Below are positions 7,374 through 17,178 of a stretch of DNA of 64,000 nucleotides, in pieces. The notes under the pieces are model-generated. The model searched no databases. It had not been told where the DNA came from and saw nothing but the letters and a program-made list of their open reading frames with translations. The stretch comes from Naasia sp. SYSU D00057 (GTDB lineage Bacteria; Actinomycetota; Actinomycetes; Actinomycetales; Microbacteriaceae), in the NCBI RefSeq assembly GCF_017916505.1, contig NZ_JAFMSZ010000002.1, forward strand, positions 372,001 to 436,000, written 5' to 3'. Numbering within the stretch: position 1 is the first letter of the stretch; each line of letters begins with the position of its first letter. A program made the translations under genes and the position numbers.

Positions 7374-8600
7374 TCAGCCGTTGATGCGGGCCTGGAGGTT
7401 CTTGTCGAGGGTGTCGAGGAACTCGTCCGTCGTCTGCCAGGCCTGGTCGGGGCCGACGAGGAGGGCGAGATCCTTCGTCATCGCGCCGGACTCGACGGTC
7501 GTGATGACGACGTCCTCGAGGGTGTTCGCGAAGTCGATGAGCGCCTGGTTGCCGTCGAGCTTGCCGCGGTGCGCGAGGCCGCGCGTCCAGGCGTAGATCG
7601 AGGCGATCGGGTTCGTCGAGGTCGGCTTGCCCTGCTGGTACTGGCGGTAGTGCCGCGTGACGGTGCCGTGCGCGGCCTCGGCCTCGACGATCCGGCCGTC
7701 CGGGGTTGTCAGCACGCTGGTCATGAGGCCGAGCGAGCCGAAGCCCTGCGCGACCGTGTCGCTCTGCACGTCGCCGTCGTAGTTCTTGCAGGCCCAGACG
7801 TAGCCGCCCTCCCACTTGAGGGACGCGGCGACCATGTCGTCGATGAGCCGGTGCTCGTAGGTGAGGCCGGCGGCGTCGAACTTCTCCTTGAACTCGGCCT
7901 CGAACACCTCCTGGAAGATGTCCTTGAACCGGCCGTCGTAGGCCTTGAGGATCGTGTTCTTCGTCGACAGGTACACCGGGTAGTTGCGGGCGAGGCCGTA
8001 GTTGAGGCTCGCGCGGGCGAAGTCGCGGATCGAGTCGTCGAGGTTGTACATCGCCATCGCGACGCCGCTGCCCGGCGCCTGGAACACCTCGAACGACTGG
8101 GCCTCGCCGCCGTCCTGCGGCTGGAAGCTCACGGTCAGGGTGCCCGGGCCGTCGAAGCGGAAGTCGGTGGCGCGGTACTGGTCGCCGAACGCGTGGCGGC
8201 CGACGATGATCGGCTTGTTCCAGCCGGGGACGAGCCGCGGGATGTTCGAGATGATGATCGGCTCGCGGAAGATGACGCCGCCGAGGATGTTGCGGATCGT
8301 GCCGTTCGGGCTGCGCCACATCTTCTTGAGGCCGAACTCCTCGACGCGCGCCTCGTCGGGCGTGATCGTCGCGCACTTCACGCCGACGCCGTGCTTCTGG
8401 ATCGCCTTCGCGGAGTCGATCGTGACCTGGTCGTCCGTGGCGTCGCGGTTCTCGATGCCGAGGTCGTAGTACTCGAGGTTCACGTCGAGGTACGGGTGGA
8501 TCAGGCTGTCCTTGATCTTCTGCCAGATGATCCGCGTCATCTCGTCACCGTCGAGCTCGACGACGGTGCCCTCGACCTTGATCTTCTCGCCTGCTGCCAC
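7374..8600 (-). CDS. icd: NADP-dependent isocitrate dehydrogenase, homodimeric eukaryote-like type
   Basis: This 408-residue TCA-cycle enzyme oxidatively decarboxylates isocitrate to 2-oxoglutarate with NADP. Its sequence follows the dimeric class shared with eukaryotic cytosolic IDH and mycobacterial Icd1 ([14 protein letters not shown] near 14; [12 protein letters not shown] substrate loop near 95; [19 protein letters not shown]), not the 740-residue monomeric form common in many actinobacteria. The start is GTG with a GAGGAG site about 8 nt upstream. A double palindrome at 8671-8690 lies about 70 bp upstream and could be its operator. Confidence 0.95.
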   Translation of the reverse strand: MAAGEKIKVEGTVVELDGDEMTRIIWQKIKDSLIHPYLDVNLEYYDLGIENRDATDDQVTIDSAKAIQKHGVGVKCATITPDEARVEEFGLKKMWRSPNGTIRNILGGVIFREPIIISNIPRLVPGWNKPIIVGRHAFGDQYRATDFRFDGPGTLTVSFQPQDGGEAQSFEVFQAPGSGVAMAMYNLDDSIRDFARASLNYGLARNYPVYLSTKNTILKAYDGRFKDIFQEVFEAEFKEKFDAAGLTYEHRLIDDMVAASLKWEGGYVWACKNYDGDVQSDTVAQGFGSLGLMTSVLTTPDGRIVEAEAAHGTVTRHYRQYQQGKPTSTNPIASIYAWTRGLAHRGKLDGNQALIDFANTLEDVVITTVESGAMTKDLALLVGPDQAWQTTDEFLDTLDKNLQARING

Positions 8601-8670
8601 TGTGCTCGCTCCTCGGCTCGTTGTGCGGCCCGGCCGGGGCCGCGCTCCAGCTTACCCGGCGGGCAGGATG

Positions 8671-8690
8671 TCTCGACGTCGAGATATCTC
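8671..8690. promoter_or_regulatory. Overlapping palindromes between icd and the GNAT gene
   Basis: TCTCGACGTCGAGA (8671-8684) is a perfect 14-bp palindrome, and GAGATATCTC (8681-8690) is a second perfect palindrome sharing four bases. They sit in the divergent promoter region, about 70 bp before the icd GTG and 40 bp before the GNAT ATG. A dimeric regulator site is likely; the regulator is unknown. Confidence 0.55.
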
Positions 8691-8717
8691 CGCCCTGCGC
8701 GGCGACCGGCCTGCCAC

Positions 8718-8723
8718 TAGCCT
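8718..8723 (+). promoter_or_regulatory. Leaderless -10 box of the GNAT gene
   Basis: TAGCCT lies 6 nt before the ATG at 8730, so transcription would begin at or next to the start codon. No Shine-Dalgarno site is present. Confidence 0.6.
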
Positions 8724-8729
8724 GTGCGC

Positions 8730-9182
8730 ATGGCCACGCTCGTCCTCGAGGAACTCAACGCGCGCAACATCGCGGCCGCCAACTCGCTCTCGCTCAAGCA
8801 GGGGCAGGAGCGGTTCGTGGCGCCGCTGTCGTACGCCATGGCGGAGCCCTTCGTGAACCAGTCGACCACCTGGCCCCGCGTGGTGCTCGAGGACGGCAAG
8901 GTCGTCGGCTTCATCATGGGCAACTTCGACCCGGACGCGACGCGGGAGGAGTTCCGCTGCTGCATCTGGCGGATCAACGTGGCCGCCGACGCGCAGGGGC
9001 ACGGTGTCGGCCGCTTCGCGGTGGAGCAGCTCGCCGACGAGGCCCGGCGCCGCGGCTTCGAGCGCGTGACCGTGATCTGGGAGTCGGGCGAGCTCGGCCC
9101 GGAGGAGTTCTTCCTGCGCCTCGGCTTCACGCCGATCGGCGAGACGGAGTACGGCGAGGTCGTCGGCGCGCTGCCGCTCTGA
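8730..9182 (+). CDS. GNAT-family N-acetyltransferase
   Basis: The 150-residue protein has the GNAT core: a beta-strand region RVVLEDGKVVGFIMGNFD, then the acetyl-CoA loop VAADAQGHGVGRFAVEQLADEARRRG and a C-terminal FLRLGF. The acyl acceptor cannot be predicted. The ATG at 8730 is preferred because it sits 6 nt after a TAGCCT -10 box; an in-frame GTG lies two codons earlier. Its stop overlaps the next start (TGATG), so it forms an operon with the alkyltransferase-like gene. Confidence 0.88.
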   Translation: MATLVLEELNARNIAAANSLSLKQGQERFVAPLSYAMAEPFVNQSTTWPRVVLEDGKVVGFIMGNFDPDATREEFRCCIWRINVAADAQGHGVGRFAVEQLADEARRRGFERVTVIWESGELGPEEFFLRLGFTPIGETEYGEVVGALPL

Positions 9183-9505
9183 TGGCGGTCTTCGATCGTC
9201 CGGGCGACTACACCGAGCAGGTGCTCGACCTCGTCGCACAGATCCCCGCGGGCCGCGTGATGACGTACGGCGACGTCGCGTGGACCTTCGGCCGCCCGGG
9301 CGCCCGCGCCGTGGGCATGGTGATGCGCTACCACGGCTCGTCGGTCCCCTGGTGGCGCGTGATCCGCGCCGGCGGGCATCCGCCCACCTGCCATGAGGCG
9401 ACCGCCCGCGAGCACTACGAGGAGGAGGGCACTCCCCTGCTCCCGGCACCGACGGACGCGGGCTACCGCGTCGACCTCACCGCCGCCCGCTGGGCGCCCG
9501 AGTAG
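9182..9505 (+). CDS. Alkyltransferase-like DNA-binding protein (ATL), MGMT homologue without the reactive cysteine
   Basis: The 107-residue protein matches the DNA-binding domain of O6-alkylguanine-DNA alkyltransferases (IPAGRVMTYGDVAWTFGRPGARAVG), but the PCHR active site reads PWWRVI (56-61), with Trp57 where the acceptor Cys would be. ATL proteins of this kind bind O6-alkylguanine, flip and bend the DNA and pass it to nucleotide excision repair instead of repairing it directly. The start codon overlaps the GNAT stop. It ends against a shared hairpin facing the ABC exporter genes. Confidence 0.9.
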   Translation: MAVFDRPGDYTEQVLDLVAQIPAGRVMTYGDVAWTFGRPGARAVGMVMRYHGSSVPWWRVIRAGGHPPTCHEATAREHYEEEGTPLLPAPTDAGYRVDLTAARWAPE

Positions 9506-9508
9506 CCT

Positions 9509-9570
9509 GCGCGGGTCGCGCGGACGACTCGCGACGGTCTACCGGCGCAGGTTGTCCGCACGACCCGCGC
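9509..9570. terminator. Bidirectional hairpin between convergent ATL and ABC exporter genes
   Basis: A 17-bp inverted repeat with one mismatch (arms 9509-9525 and 9554-9570) fills the 68-nt gap between two convergent stop codons, fitting a two-way terminator. Confidence 0.7.
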
Positions 9571-9573
9571 GAC

Positions 9574-11385
9574 TCACACGAGGGAGTCGCGCCAGGCGGC
9601 GTGCAGGGTCGCGAAGCGGCCGCTGCCCGCGATGAGCTGCTCGGGCGTTCCGTCCTCGATGATGCGGCCGCGGTCCATCACGAGCACCCGGTCGGCGATC
9701 GCGACCGTCGAGAGGCGGTGCGCGATGATGACCGCCGTCCGGTCGGCGAGCAGAGTCTGCAGCGCGTCCTGCACCGCCCGCTCGCTCGGGATGTCGAGCG
9801 ACGCCGTCGCCTCGTCGAGGATGAGCACCGACGGGTCGGCGAGGAAGGCGCGCGCGAACGACAGCAGCTGCCGCTGCCCGGCCGAGACGCGGCCGCCCCG
9901 CTTGTTGACGTCGGTGTCGTACCCGTGCGGCAGGTCAGAGATGAACTCGTGCGCGCCGACCGCCTTCGCGGCGTCGACGATCTGCTGCCGCGTCGCGTCC
10001 GGCCTGCCGAGCGCGATGTTCTCGGCGACCGAGCCGGAGAACAGGTACGCCTCCTGCGTCACCATGACGATCGCCCGGCGCAGGTCCTTCGGGTGAAGCT
10101 GCCGCAGGTCGATCCCGTCCAGCCGGACGGATCCGGCGGTGGGGTCGTAGAATCGGGAGATGAGCTTCGCGAGCGTCGACTTCCCCGCGCCCGTCGACCC
10201 GACGAGCGCGATCGTCTGGCCGGCGGGGATGTCGAGGTCGAACCGCGGCAGGATCACCGCGCCGTCGCGGTAGCCGAACTCGACCTCGTCGAACTCGACG
10301 GCGCCCCGCGCCGCGCGCAGGTCGACCGGGCGCGCCGGGTCGGCGACGCTCGGGCGCTCCTCGAGCACGCCCGAGATCTTCTCGAGCGCGGCCGACGCGG
10401 ACTGGTAGCCGTTGTAGAACATCGCCAGCTCCTCCATCGGGTCGAAGAACCGGCGGACGTAGAGCAGCACGGCGAGCAGGACGCCGATCGCGAGCTCGCC
10501 GGCGGCGACTCGCATTCCGCCCGTCAGGAGCACCCCGGCGACCGTCAGGTTGCCGATGAGCACGAGGCCCGGATCGAAGGTGCCGAACAGGCGGAACACC
10601 TTCGCGTTCGCGCCGCGGTAGTCCTCCACGAGCTCGCCGAACTTCTGCTGGTTGCGCCCCTCCTTGCGGAAGGCCTTCACCGCGCGGATGCCCGTCATCG
10701 TCTCGACGAACTGCACGATCATGCGCGCCGAGGCGACGCGAGTCGCCCGGAAGAGCCGCTGCGACCGCTTCTGGAACCAGCGGACCAGGAACCACAGCGG
10801 GATCAGCGCGACGGCGAGCACGAGGCCGCTCGGGGCGTCGAGCAGCACGAGCGCCACCGCCGTGAACACGGTGTAGAAGGCGCCCGAGACGAGGTTGCCG
10901 ATGCCCTCGTCGAGCAGCTCGCGGATCGAGTCGAGGTCGCTCGTCTGCCTCGAGATGATCCGCCCCGACGTGTAGCTCTCGTGGAAGTCGAGGCTCAGCC
11001 GCTGGGTGTGCTGGAACACCCGCCGGCGCAGGTCGAAGAGCACCGCCTGGCTGATCCGCGCCTGCAGGATGCGGTACCAGCCGATCAGCACGGCGCCGAC
11101 GGCACTCGAGGCGAGGAACCCGGCTCCGGCGAGCGCGAGCGGCAGGACGTCGCCGTCGATGAGCGCGGGCACGCCGCGGTCGATCCCGAACGCGATGAGC
11201 GCAGGACCCGCCACCTGAGCGAGCGTCGCGAACACCACGACCACGAGGGTGAGGATGATGGAGCGGCGGAGGGGTCGCAGCAGCTCGAGCAGCAGGCGGC
11301 GCGACCGGAGCCGCATCGACCGGCTCTCCTGACGGGAGAGGTCGTCGCGGTCCTCGCCGGCGACGCCCGACATGGTGGTGCTCAT
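9574..11385 (-). CDS. ABC exporter half-transporter (TMD-NBD), subunit with degenerate signature motif
   Basis: The 603-residue protein has a six-helix type IV exporter membrane domain (about 30-330) and an ATPase domain with Walker [10 protein letters not shown], Walker [12 protein letters not shown] (catalytic Glu present) and H-loop AHRLST. The signature motif reads VSAGQ where LSGGQ is usual. The partner encoded upstream has the opposite defect, which is the pattern of heterodimeric exporters with one degenerate ATP site (BmrCD, TM287/288). The ATG overlaps the partner's stop as ATGA. Substrate unknown: drug, lipid or peptide. Confidence 0.93.
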   Translation of the reverse strand: MSTTMSGVAGEDRDDLSRQESRSMRLRSRRLLLELLRPLRRSIILTLVVVVFATLAQVAGPALIAFGIDRGVPALIDGDVLPLALAGAGFLASSAVGAVLIGWYRILQARISQAVLFDLRRRVFQHTQRLSLDFHESYTSGRIISRQTSDLDSIRELLDEGIGNLVSGAFYTVFTAVALVLLDAPSGLVLAVALIPLWFLVRWFQKRSQRLFRATRVASARMIVQFVETMTGIRAVKAFRKEGRNQQKFGELVEDYRGANAKVFRLFGTFDPGLVLIGNLTVAGVLLTGGMRVAAGELAIGVLLAVLLYVRRFFDPMEELAMFYNGYQSASAALEKISGVLEERPSVADPARPVDLRAARGAVEFDEVEFGYRDGAVILPRFDLDIPAGQTIALVGSTGAGKSTLAKLISRFYDPTAGSVRLDGIDLRQLHPKDLRRAIVMVTQEAYLFSGSVAENIALGRPDATRQQIVDAAKAVGAHEFISDLPHGYDTDVNKRGGRVSAGQRQLLSFARAFLADPSVLILDEATASLDIPSERAVQDALQTLLADRTAVIIAHRLSTVAIADRVLVMDRGRIIEDGTPEQLIAGSGRFATLHAAWRDSLV

Positions 11386-13256
11386 GCCCGCACCTCCGTC
11401 CTCTCATCGGCGATCCGGGGATCCTCGTCGCCGCGCGGCTGCCCGTCCTCGGGCCCGTCGAGCGGGCCGTCCCCGTCCCGCGGCTCGTCCCGCGTATCCT
11501 CGTCGTCCAGGCTGGAGATGACGAAGCGGTAGTGCTCGTTCTCGGCGAGCAGGTCGGAGTGCCGCCCGACGGCGGTGATCCGGCCCTCCTCCAGCACGGC
11601 GACCCGGTCCGCCAGCATGACGGTCGACGGCCGGTGGGCGACGACGAGCGCCGTCGTCGAGGAGAGCACGCGGCGGAGCGCCGCCTCGACGAGCTCCTCG
11701 GTCTCGACGTCGAGCGCGGAGAGCGGATCGTCGAGCACGAGCACGGTCGGCTTCGCGGCCACAGCTCGCGCGAGCGCCAGCCGCTGCCGCTGCCCGCCGG
11801 ACAGGCTGAGGCCCTCCTCGCCGATGACGGTGTCGACGCCGTCGGGCAGGTCGTCGACGAACTGCGCCTGCGCCACTGCGAGCGCCTCCCGCATCGTCTC
11901 GTCGCTGCCGTCGCGGCTGCCGAGCAGCACGTTCTCGCGAACCGTGTCCGAGAACAGCGTCGCGTCCTCGAACGCCATCGCGATGTGCCGGCGCAGCTCG
12001 CCCAGCCGGAGGTCGCGCACGTCGACGCCGTCGAGCAGCACCGATCCGCCCGTCACCTCGTAGAGGCGGGTGGGCAGCGCGGTCAGGGTCGACTTGCCGG
12101 AGCCGGTGAGGCCGACGAGCGCCATAGTCTCCCCCGGCTCGAGCACGAGGTCGATGCCATCGAGGAGGTCCGGCGCGCCGTCGGGCGCGTCCGGGTAGCG
12201 GAAATGCACGTCCCGGAACTCGAGGCGCCCGGCGGGCTTCTCGATCGTCGCCGGGGAGGCGGGGTCGCCGATGAGCACCGGCTCGTCGATCACCTCGAAG
12301 AAGCGGTCCGTCGCGTTGCGGGCGTCGAGCGTGAAGGACAGCAGGAAGCCGATGGACTCGAGCGGGAAGCGCAGCACGGTCGCAGTCGCGAAGAACGCGA
12401 CGAGCGATCCGGCGGTCACCTGGCCCTGTGCGGCGAGCGCGACGCCGATCACCAGGCACACCGCGAGGGTGGCGTCCGGGATCAGCGTCAGCCAGCGCCA
12501 GATGAACGCGATCGCGCGCGCCTTCTCCATCTCGGTGCCGCGCAGCTCCTCGGCCTGGCGCTCGAACTTCTTGAGCGCGTGCGGTCCCCGGCCGAAGGCC
12601 TTCAGCACGCGGATGCCGTGGACCGACTCCTCGACCGCGGTCGCGAGGTCGCCGGCCTGGTCCTGGCTGCGGCGCGCCGCGCGGCTGTACCGCTTCTCGA
12701 AGCGCATCGCGACGATCCAGATCGGCAGGGCGCTGACGAGGAAGACCCCGCCGAGCAGCGGGTCGATGGCGAGCAGCAGCGCCGCGCCGACGACGACGGT
12801 GACCCCGTTGACGACGAGCAGCACGAGGCCGAACGCGAGCCAGCGGCGGATGAGGTTGAGGTCGTGCACCGCTCGGGAGAGCAGCTGACCGCTCGGCCAC
12901 CGGTCGTGGAAGGCGACGGGCAGCTCCTGCAGGTGCTCGTACAGCGCGTTGCGCATGCTCGCCTCGACCTTGGTGTTCGGCGTGAGCACGAGCCAGCGGC
13001 GGACGAGGATCGCGGCGGCTTCGAGCACGCCGAGGCCGACGATGACGAGGGTCGCGGGCAGCACGGCGCTCGCGTCGCCCTGCTGCAGCGCGGAGTCGAC
13101 GAGAACCTGCAGGACCTGCGGGATGGCGAGCGCGACGAGCCCGGCGATGAGGCCCGCCGCCATGCCGGCGAGCAGACGCGGCAGGGCGGGGCGGACGAAC
13201 GGGAGGAGGCGCCGGAGGGCGCGGGGCGTGGACGGCCGGTCGGCGTCGACAGACAT
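11382..13256 (-). CDS. ABC exporter half-transporter (TMD-NBD), subunit lacking the catalytic glutamate
   Basis: The 624-residue protein has six membrane helices and an ATPase domain with Walker [10 protein letters not shown], intact signature LSLSGGQ and Walker [13 protein letters not shown], where Asp replaces the catalytic Glu. It is the complementary partner of the next gene. A C-terminal tail of about 40 residues is rich in Asp, Glu, Gly and Arg. The ribosome site before the ATG is weak (AGGG). A short hairpin (GGCCC/GGGCC) and a 33-codon ORF with a strong ribosome site lie upstream, so expression may depend on leader translation. Confidence 0.92.
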   Translation of the reverse strand: MSVDADRPSTPRALRRLLPFVRPALPRLLAGMAAGLIAGLVALAIPQVLQVLVDSALQQGDASAVLPATLVIVGLGVLEAAAILVRRWLVLTPNTKVEASMRNALYEHLQELPVAFHDRWPSGQLLSRAVHDLNLIRRWLAFGLVLLVVNGVTVVVGAALLLAIDPLLGGVFLVSALPIWIVAMRFEKRYSRAARRSQDQAGDLATAVEESVHGIRVLKAFGRGPHALKKFERQAEELRGTEMEKARAIAFIWRWLTLIPDATLAVCLVIGVALAAQGQVTAGSLVAFFATATVLRFPLESIGFLLSFTLDARNATDRFFEVIDEPVLIGDPASPATIEKPAGRLEFRDVHFRYPDAPDGAPDLLDGIDLVLEPGETMALVGLTGSGKSTLTALPTRLYEVTGGSVLLDGVDVRDLRLGELRRHIAMAFEDATLFSDTVRENVLLGSRDGSDETMREALAVAQAQFVDDLPDGVDTVIGEEGLSLSGGQRQRLALARAVAAKPTVLVLDDPLSALDVETEELVEAALRRVLSSTTALVVAHRPSTVMLADRVAVLEEGRITAVGRHSDLLAENEHYRFVISSLDDEDTRDEPRDGDGPLDGPEDGQPRGDEDPRIADERTEVRA

Positions 13257-13325
13257 GGGGATCCCTAGAGGCCCTTCGTGGGGGCCGGAGAGAAGGCGGA
13301 ACGGGGAGTGGAGAGTGGGGAAGCG

Positions 13326-13427
13326 TCAGTTCCGCGGCGTGACGGCCGCCGCGAGGCGCGGGCCGAAGCCCGTCGGCACGGCGCCCGTGGATGCGCGCAG
13401 GACGGTGCCGCTCGAGACAGTGTCCAT
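13326..13427 (-). CDS. 33-residue ORF with strong ribosome site before the ABC exporter operon
   Basis: The reading frame begins MDTVSSGTVLRASTG, ends AAAVTPRN, and has no Cys. A GGGAGGA Shine-Dalgarno site lies 4 nt before the ATG, stronger than that of the exporter gene itself. A TAGCCT -10 box (13479-13484) is suitably placed, overlapping the stop codon of the upstream gene. The ORF ends 69 nt before the exporter ATG, and the gap holds a small GGCCC/GGGCC hairpin. It could be a regulatory leader peptide or a small exported peptide. I recognise no family. Confidence 0.5.
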   Translation of the reverse strand: MDTVSSGTVLRASTGAVPTGFGPRLAAAVTPRN

Positions 13428-13478
13428 GTCGTCCTCCCGGTTCGCTCCGTGCCAGCCCCAGCGGCGGGCGAGCCTCCC

Positions 13479-13484
13479 AGGCTA
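13479..13484 (-). promoter_or_regulatory. -10 box for the small ORF and ABC exporter operon
   Basis: TAGCCT on the minus strand lies 51 nt before the small ORF's ATG and overlaps the preceding gene's TAG stop. It implies a 5' leader of about 45 nt. Confidence 0.5.
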
Positions 13485-14723
13485 GCGGCGCACGCCCGAC
13501 TGCGGCAAGGGCCGGAGCCGGACCGACAGGCAGGTGACGCTGCCCTCCACCTTCGCGAACTCGGACAGGTCGACCGCGACCACTCGGTAGCCCAGGGAGC
13601 GGACCAGCTCCGCGGTCCGGGGCGCCGCCGACGACATGAGCACGGTGTCGGGACCGAGCACCACGATGTTCGCGCCGTCCGCCTCCGGCACCTCGAGGTA
13701 GCGGCCGAAGACGCGCGGGTCGTCGACCGCATCCGGGTGGCCGAGGACGGTGCCGTCCGGCAGCGCCGTCGCCGCGGTCTTGAGGTGGAGGGCACGCGTC
13801 ATCGGGACGGCGACGACGCTGAGCCCGCGCGGCGCGAGGAGCGCGCGCAGCTGGCGGATGCCCTCCGCGTTGGTGCGGCCTCCGCGGCCGACGTACACGG
13901 TCTCACCGACGATGAGCACGTCGCCGCCGTCGAGCGTGCCGGGCTCCTCGATGCGGGCGACCGGCAGCCGGAGCCGGCGGACCGTCTGCTCGGTGCCGTC
14001 GAGCTCGGCGAGCCGGTGCTCGGCGCCCGGCCGGGTCAGCACGGCGAGACCCGCTGCCACGACGACCGTGTCCTCGACGAAGACGGAGTCGGCCATCCCC
14101 TCGGCGGCCGGCACCTCCACCACGTCCCAGCCCTCCTCGCGGAAGGCGTCGACATAGGCCGCCCACTGCTCGTCGGCGCGGGCGGAGTCGAGCGGCTCGC
14201 GGTCGCGGAAGGTGACGGCGCCCTCGGCGAGGTTCGCCGACGGGAGGCGGACCAGGGCGGTGGCGACGCTGCCGCGCAGCACGGCGGGCCGGGAGCCGGC
14301 GATGCCCCGGTACACGGCGGGCGCGATGGTGAGCGCGGCGAGGACCACCATGATCACGAAGGCGAGGTTGACGTCGAGCAGGCTCGCGAGCACGCCGGAC
14401 AGGAGCGTCGACGACAGCCCGACGCCGGAGAGGACGGCGCCGAGGGCGGTGCCGAGCAGCGCGCCGCCGAGCGCGGCGACCACCGCGGCGAGCGCGGTCC
14501 ACCGGAAGCGCTCGAACGCCCCGAGCAACCCCGCGACGGCGAGCAGCACGAAGACGAGGACCGTGGCGAACCCGAAGTAGCCGTTCGCGACCGGGATCAG
14601 CTCCGCGGTGAAGCCGTTCGCGACGAAGAGGAGGAACACGGTCGCGGCGTGGGCTGCGAGAGCCGCGGCCGCCGCGGCGACGAGCGCCGGGAGCAGCCGC
14701 CGGCTGGGCGGGGTCGAAAGCAC
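13482..14723 (-). CDS. Membrane-anchored DDAH-like amidinotransferase-fold hydrolase (fusion)
   Basis: The 413-residue protein joins four or five hydrophobic segments (about 10-140) to a dimethylarginine dimethylaminohydrolase/arginine deiminase-type domain (about 152-413). The enzymatic half keeps the family landmarks: FVEDTVVV (215-222), DGGD (265-268), His313 in ALHLKTAA and Cys398 in GSVTCLSVRL. DDAH enzymes hydrolyse methylated arginines to citrulline and methylamines. The membrane part tethers it, but topology is not clear. The GTG start is 6 nt after a TAGGGT -10 box, so it is probably leaderless. Confidence 0.85.
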   Translation of the reverse strand: MLSTPPSRRLLPALVAAAAAALAAHAATVFLLFVANGFTAELIPVANGYFGFATVLVFVLLAVAGLLGAFERFRWTALAAVVAALGGALLGTALGAVLSGVGLSSTLLSGVLASLLDVNLAFVIMVVLAALTIAPAVYRGIAGSRPAVLRGSVATALVRLPSANLAEGAVTFRDREPLDSARADEQWAAYVDAFREEGWDVVEVPAAEGMADSVFVEDTVVVAAGLAVLTRPGAEHRLAELDGTEQTVRRLRLPVARIEEPGTLDGGDVLIVGETVYVGRGGRTNAEGIRQLRALLAPRGLSVVAVPMTRALHLKTAATALPDGTVLGHPDAVDDPRVFGRYLEVPEADGANIVVLGPDTVLMSSAAPRTAELVRSLGYRVVAVDLSEFAKVEGSVTCLSVRLRPLPQSGVRR

Positions 14724-14729
14724 CCGTCA

Positions 14730-14735
14730 ACCCTA
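14730..14735 (-). promoter_or_regulatory. Leaderless -10 box of the DDAH-like gene
   Basis: TAGGGT on the minus strand, 6 nt before the GTG at 14723; no ribosome site. Confidence 0.55.
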
Positions 14736-14777
14736 GTCGGGGCGCCGATGACCCCCGGCTCCACGCGTCGCACCCAC

Positions 14778-14904
14778 CCGGTGATCGAGGAGCGAGCCGC
14801 AGGCGCACCAGCCCCGGTGATCGAGGAGCGGGCCGCAGGCGCACCAACCCCGGTGATCGAGGAGCGAGCCGCAGGCTCGCGTCTCGAAATCACGCGACGT
14901 CCGC
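14778..14904. repeat. Three tandem copies of a 36-bp repeat
   Basis: Units beginning CCGGTGATCGAGGAGCG occur at 14778, 14814 and 14850, exactly 36 bp apart with one or two substitutions. The last runs into CGCGTCTCGAAATCAC. The block lies after purH and upstream of the DDAH-like gene. It has no spacers and no cas genes, so it is a minisatellite or palindromic-element array, not CRISPR. The rest of 14736-14980 shows no gene. Confidence 0.8.
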
Positions 14905-14980
14905 TGAAACCCCGCACTCGAGTGACTGGGTCGAAGACACCTCGTGTGATGTCGAGACGCCGCCTGCGGCGGCAAGTGGC

Positions 14981-16585
14981 TCAGTGGTAGAAGTGGCGCT
15001 CGCCCGTGAAGTACATGGGGACGCCCGCGCGGCGGGCGGCCTCGATGACCTCGTCGTCGCGGACGGAGCCGCCCGGCTGCACGACGGCGCGGACGCCCGC
15101 CTGCAGGAGCACGTCGAGTCCGTCGGCGAACGGGAAGAACGCGTCCGACGCCGCCACGGCGCCCTGGGCTCGTGCGCCGGCGCGATTCACCGCGAGGTGG
15201 CAGGAGTCGACGCGGTTGACCTGCCCCATGCCGACGCCGACCGAGGCGCCCGCGTCCGCGAGGAGGATGGCGTTCGACTTGACCGCACGGCAGGCCCGCC
15301 AGGCGAACTCCAGGTCGGCGCGGGTCGCCGCGTCGACCTCCTCGCCCGAGACGAGGCGCCAGGCGGAGGAGTCGGACTGCGCGGAGTTCACGCCCTGGTC
15401 GAAGCTGTCCGCGGTCTGCAGCAGCACTCCCCCGCTGATCTGGCGGAACTCGCGGATCTCGCGGCGGTAGTCGGCGGGCAGCCGCAGGATGCGGAGGTTC
15501 TTCTTGCGGCGCAGCACGGCGAGGGCGTCGTCCTCGAAGTCGGGCGCGACGAGCACCTCGGTGAAGACGTCCGCGACCTGCTCCGCCATGCCGAGCGTGA
15601 CCGTGCGATTGGCGGCGATGACGCCGCCGAACGCGGACACGGGGTCGCACTCGTGGGCGCGGATGTGCGCGGACGCGATCGGGTCGACGGCCTTGGCCGA
15701 GGCGACCGCGATGCCGCACGGGTTCGCGTGCTTGATGATCGCGACTGCAGGCCGCTCGAAGTCGTAGGCGGCGCGCACGGCGGCGTCCGCGTCGACGTAG
15801 TTGTTGTAGCTCATCTCCTTGCCGGAGAGCTGCTCGGCCTGGGCGATGCCGCGGCCCTCGGCGAAGGTGTAGAGCGCGGCCCGCTGGTGCGAGTTCTCGC
15901 CGTACCGGAGGGGGGCGGAGAGCGTCGCCTCGACACGGAGCACGCGGTCCGCCTGGCCGGTCTCGCCCGCCATCCAGTCGGCGACCTGCCGGTCGTAGGC
16001 GGCGGTGTGGGCGAAGGCGGCGGCCGCGAGACGGCGGCGCTGCTCGAGGGTGGTCCCGCCGGAGGCGAGTGCGTCGCGGATCTCGCCGTAGCCGTCGGGG
16101 GACACGACGATCGCGACGTTCGCGTGGTTCTTCGCGGCGGCGCGCACCATGGCGGGCCCGCCGATGTCGATCTGCTCGATCACTTCGCCGGCGGGCGCAC
16201 CGGCGGCGACGGTCTGCGCGAACGGGTAGAGGTTGACGATCGCGAGCTCGAACGGGCGGATGCCGAGGTCGTCGAGCTGGCGCTCGTGGTCCTCGAGCCG
16301 CAGGTCGGCGAGCAGGCCGCCATGCACGGACGGGTGCAGGGTCTTCACGCGCCCGTCGAGGGACTCCGGGAAGCCGGTGACGGCCGCGACCTCGGTGACC
16401 GGCACGCCTGCCTCGAGGAGCTGGGCGGCGGTGGAGCCGGTGGAGACGATCTCGACCCCGGCGTCCGCGAGCGCGCGCCCGAGCTCGAGGAGCCCGGTCT
16501 TATCGCTCACCGAGAGCAGGGCCCGGCGGATGGGGACGACGTCCCGCTCCCGGTAGAGGCTGGGGTCGATGCGGGGGCCACTCAT
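14981..16585 (-). CDS. purH: Bifunctional AICAR formyltransferase / IMP cyclohydrolase
   Basis: The 534-residue enzyme catalyses the last two steps of IMP synthesis. The N-terminal cyclohydrolase domain (about 20-150) includes [18 protein letters not shown] and [13 protein letters not shown]. The C-terminal transformylase contains [27 protein letters not shown] and a typical C-terminus ending GERHFYH. The ATG overlaps the purN stop as ATGA, so purN and purH are translated together. The gene is complete and of usual length. Confidence 0.97.
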   Translation of the reverse strand: MSGPRIDPSLYRERDVVPIRRALLSVSDKTGLLELGRALADAGVEIVSTGSTAAQLLEAGVPVTEVAAVTGFPESLDGRVKTLHPSVHGGLLADLRLEDHERQLDDLGIRPFELAIVNLYPFAQTVAAGAPAGEVIEQIDIGGPAMVRAAAKNHANVAIVVSPDGYGEIRDALASGGTTLEQRRRLAAAAFAHTAAYDRQVADWMAGETGQADRVLRVEATLSAPLRYGENSHQRAALYTFAEGRGIAQAEQLSGKEMSYNNYVDADAAVRAAYDFERPAVAIIKHANPCGIAVASAKAVDPIASAHIRAHECDPVSAFGGVIAANRTVTLGMAEQVADVFTEVLVAPDFEDDALAVLRRKKNLRILRLPADYRREIREFRQISGGVLLQTADSFDQGVNSAQSDSSAWRLVSGEEVDAATRADLEFAWRACRAVKSNAILLADAGASVGVGMGQVNRVDSCHLAVNRAGARAQGAVAASDAFFPFADGLDVLLQAGVRAVVQPGGSVRDDEVIEAARRAGVPMYFTGERHFYH

Positions 16586-17172
16586 CGGGCGTACTCCTCG
16601 AGTCGGATGGTTCCGTCGGCGATCCGGCGGATGACGTCGGCCAGCAGTCGCCGCTCGACGACCTTGATGCGCTCGTGCAGCTCGTCCTCGCCGTCGCCCG
16701 GCAGGACGGGGATCCGCTCCTGGGCCAGGATCGGTCCGGTGTCGACGCCCTCGTCGACGATGATGACGCTCGCTCCGGTCTGGGCGACGCCCGCCTGCAT
16801 CGCATCGCGAACCGCGTGGGCGCCCGGGAACTCCGGAAGGTACGCCGGGTGCGTGTTGAGAAGGCGCGGAGCGAGCGCGCGGACCACCTCGGCGGGGAGG
16901 AGCCGCATGAATCCGCTGAGGATCACGAGGTCGGGGCGCCACTGCTCGATCTGCCGGAGCAGCTCCCGGCCCCACTCCTCGCGCGTCTCGAAGGACGACA
17001 GCGGCACCGTGAACGACGGGATCTCGTGCTGCTCGGCGAACAGCAGGCCGTCCGCGTCGCGGTCGGCGCCGACGGCGACGATGCGCGCGGGGTAGGAGGC
17101 ATGCTCGGCCTCGGCGATCAGGGCGGCCAGATTGGAACCGCCGCCCGAGATGAGCACGACGAGCGACAGCAC
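16582..17172 (-). CDS. purN: Phosphoribosylglycinamide formyltransferase
   Basis: This 196-residue enzyme formylates GAR with 10-formyl-THF, the third step of purine synthesis. The N-terminal phosphate loop [10 protein letters not shown], the catalytic Asn-His in [16 protein letters not shown] and the GVDTGPIL segment are present. The start is GTG 6 nt after a TAGGCT -10 box, so the purNH message is probably leaderless. purN leads the two-gene purNH operon. Confidence 0.96.
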   Translation of the reverse strand: MLSLVVLISGGGSNLAALIAEAEHASYPARIVAVGADRDADGLLFAEQHEIPSFTVPLSSFETREEWGRELLRQIEQWRPDLVILSGFMRLLPAEVVRALAPRLLNTHPAYLPEFPGAHAVRDAMQAGVAQTGASVIIVDEGVDTGPILAQERIPVLPGDGEDELHERIKVVERRLLADVIRRIADGTIRLEEYAR

Positions 17173-17178
17173 CCGGAA

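Noticed and set aside
14778-14904. Possible CRISPR array from 36-bp repeats
   Set aside because: The units are directly adjacent with no variable spacers, only three copies, and no cas genes nearby.
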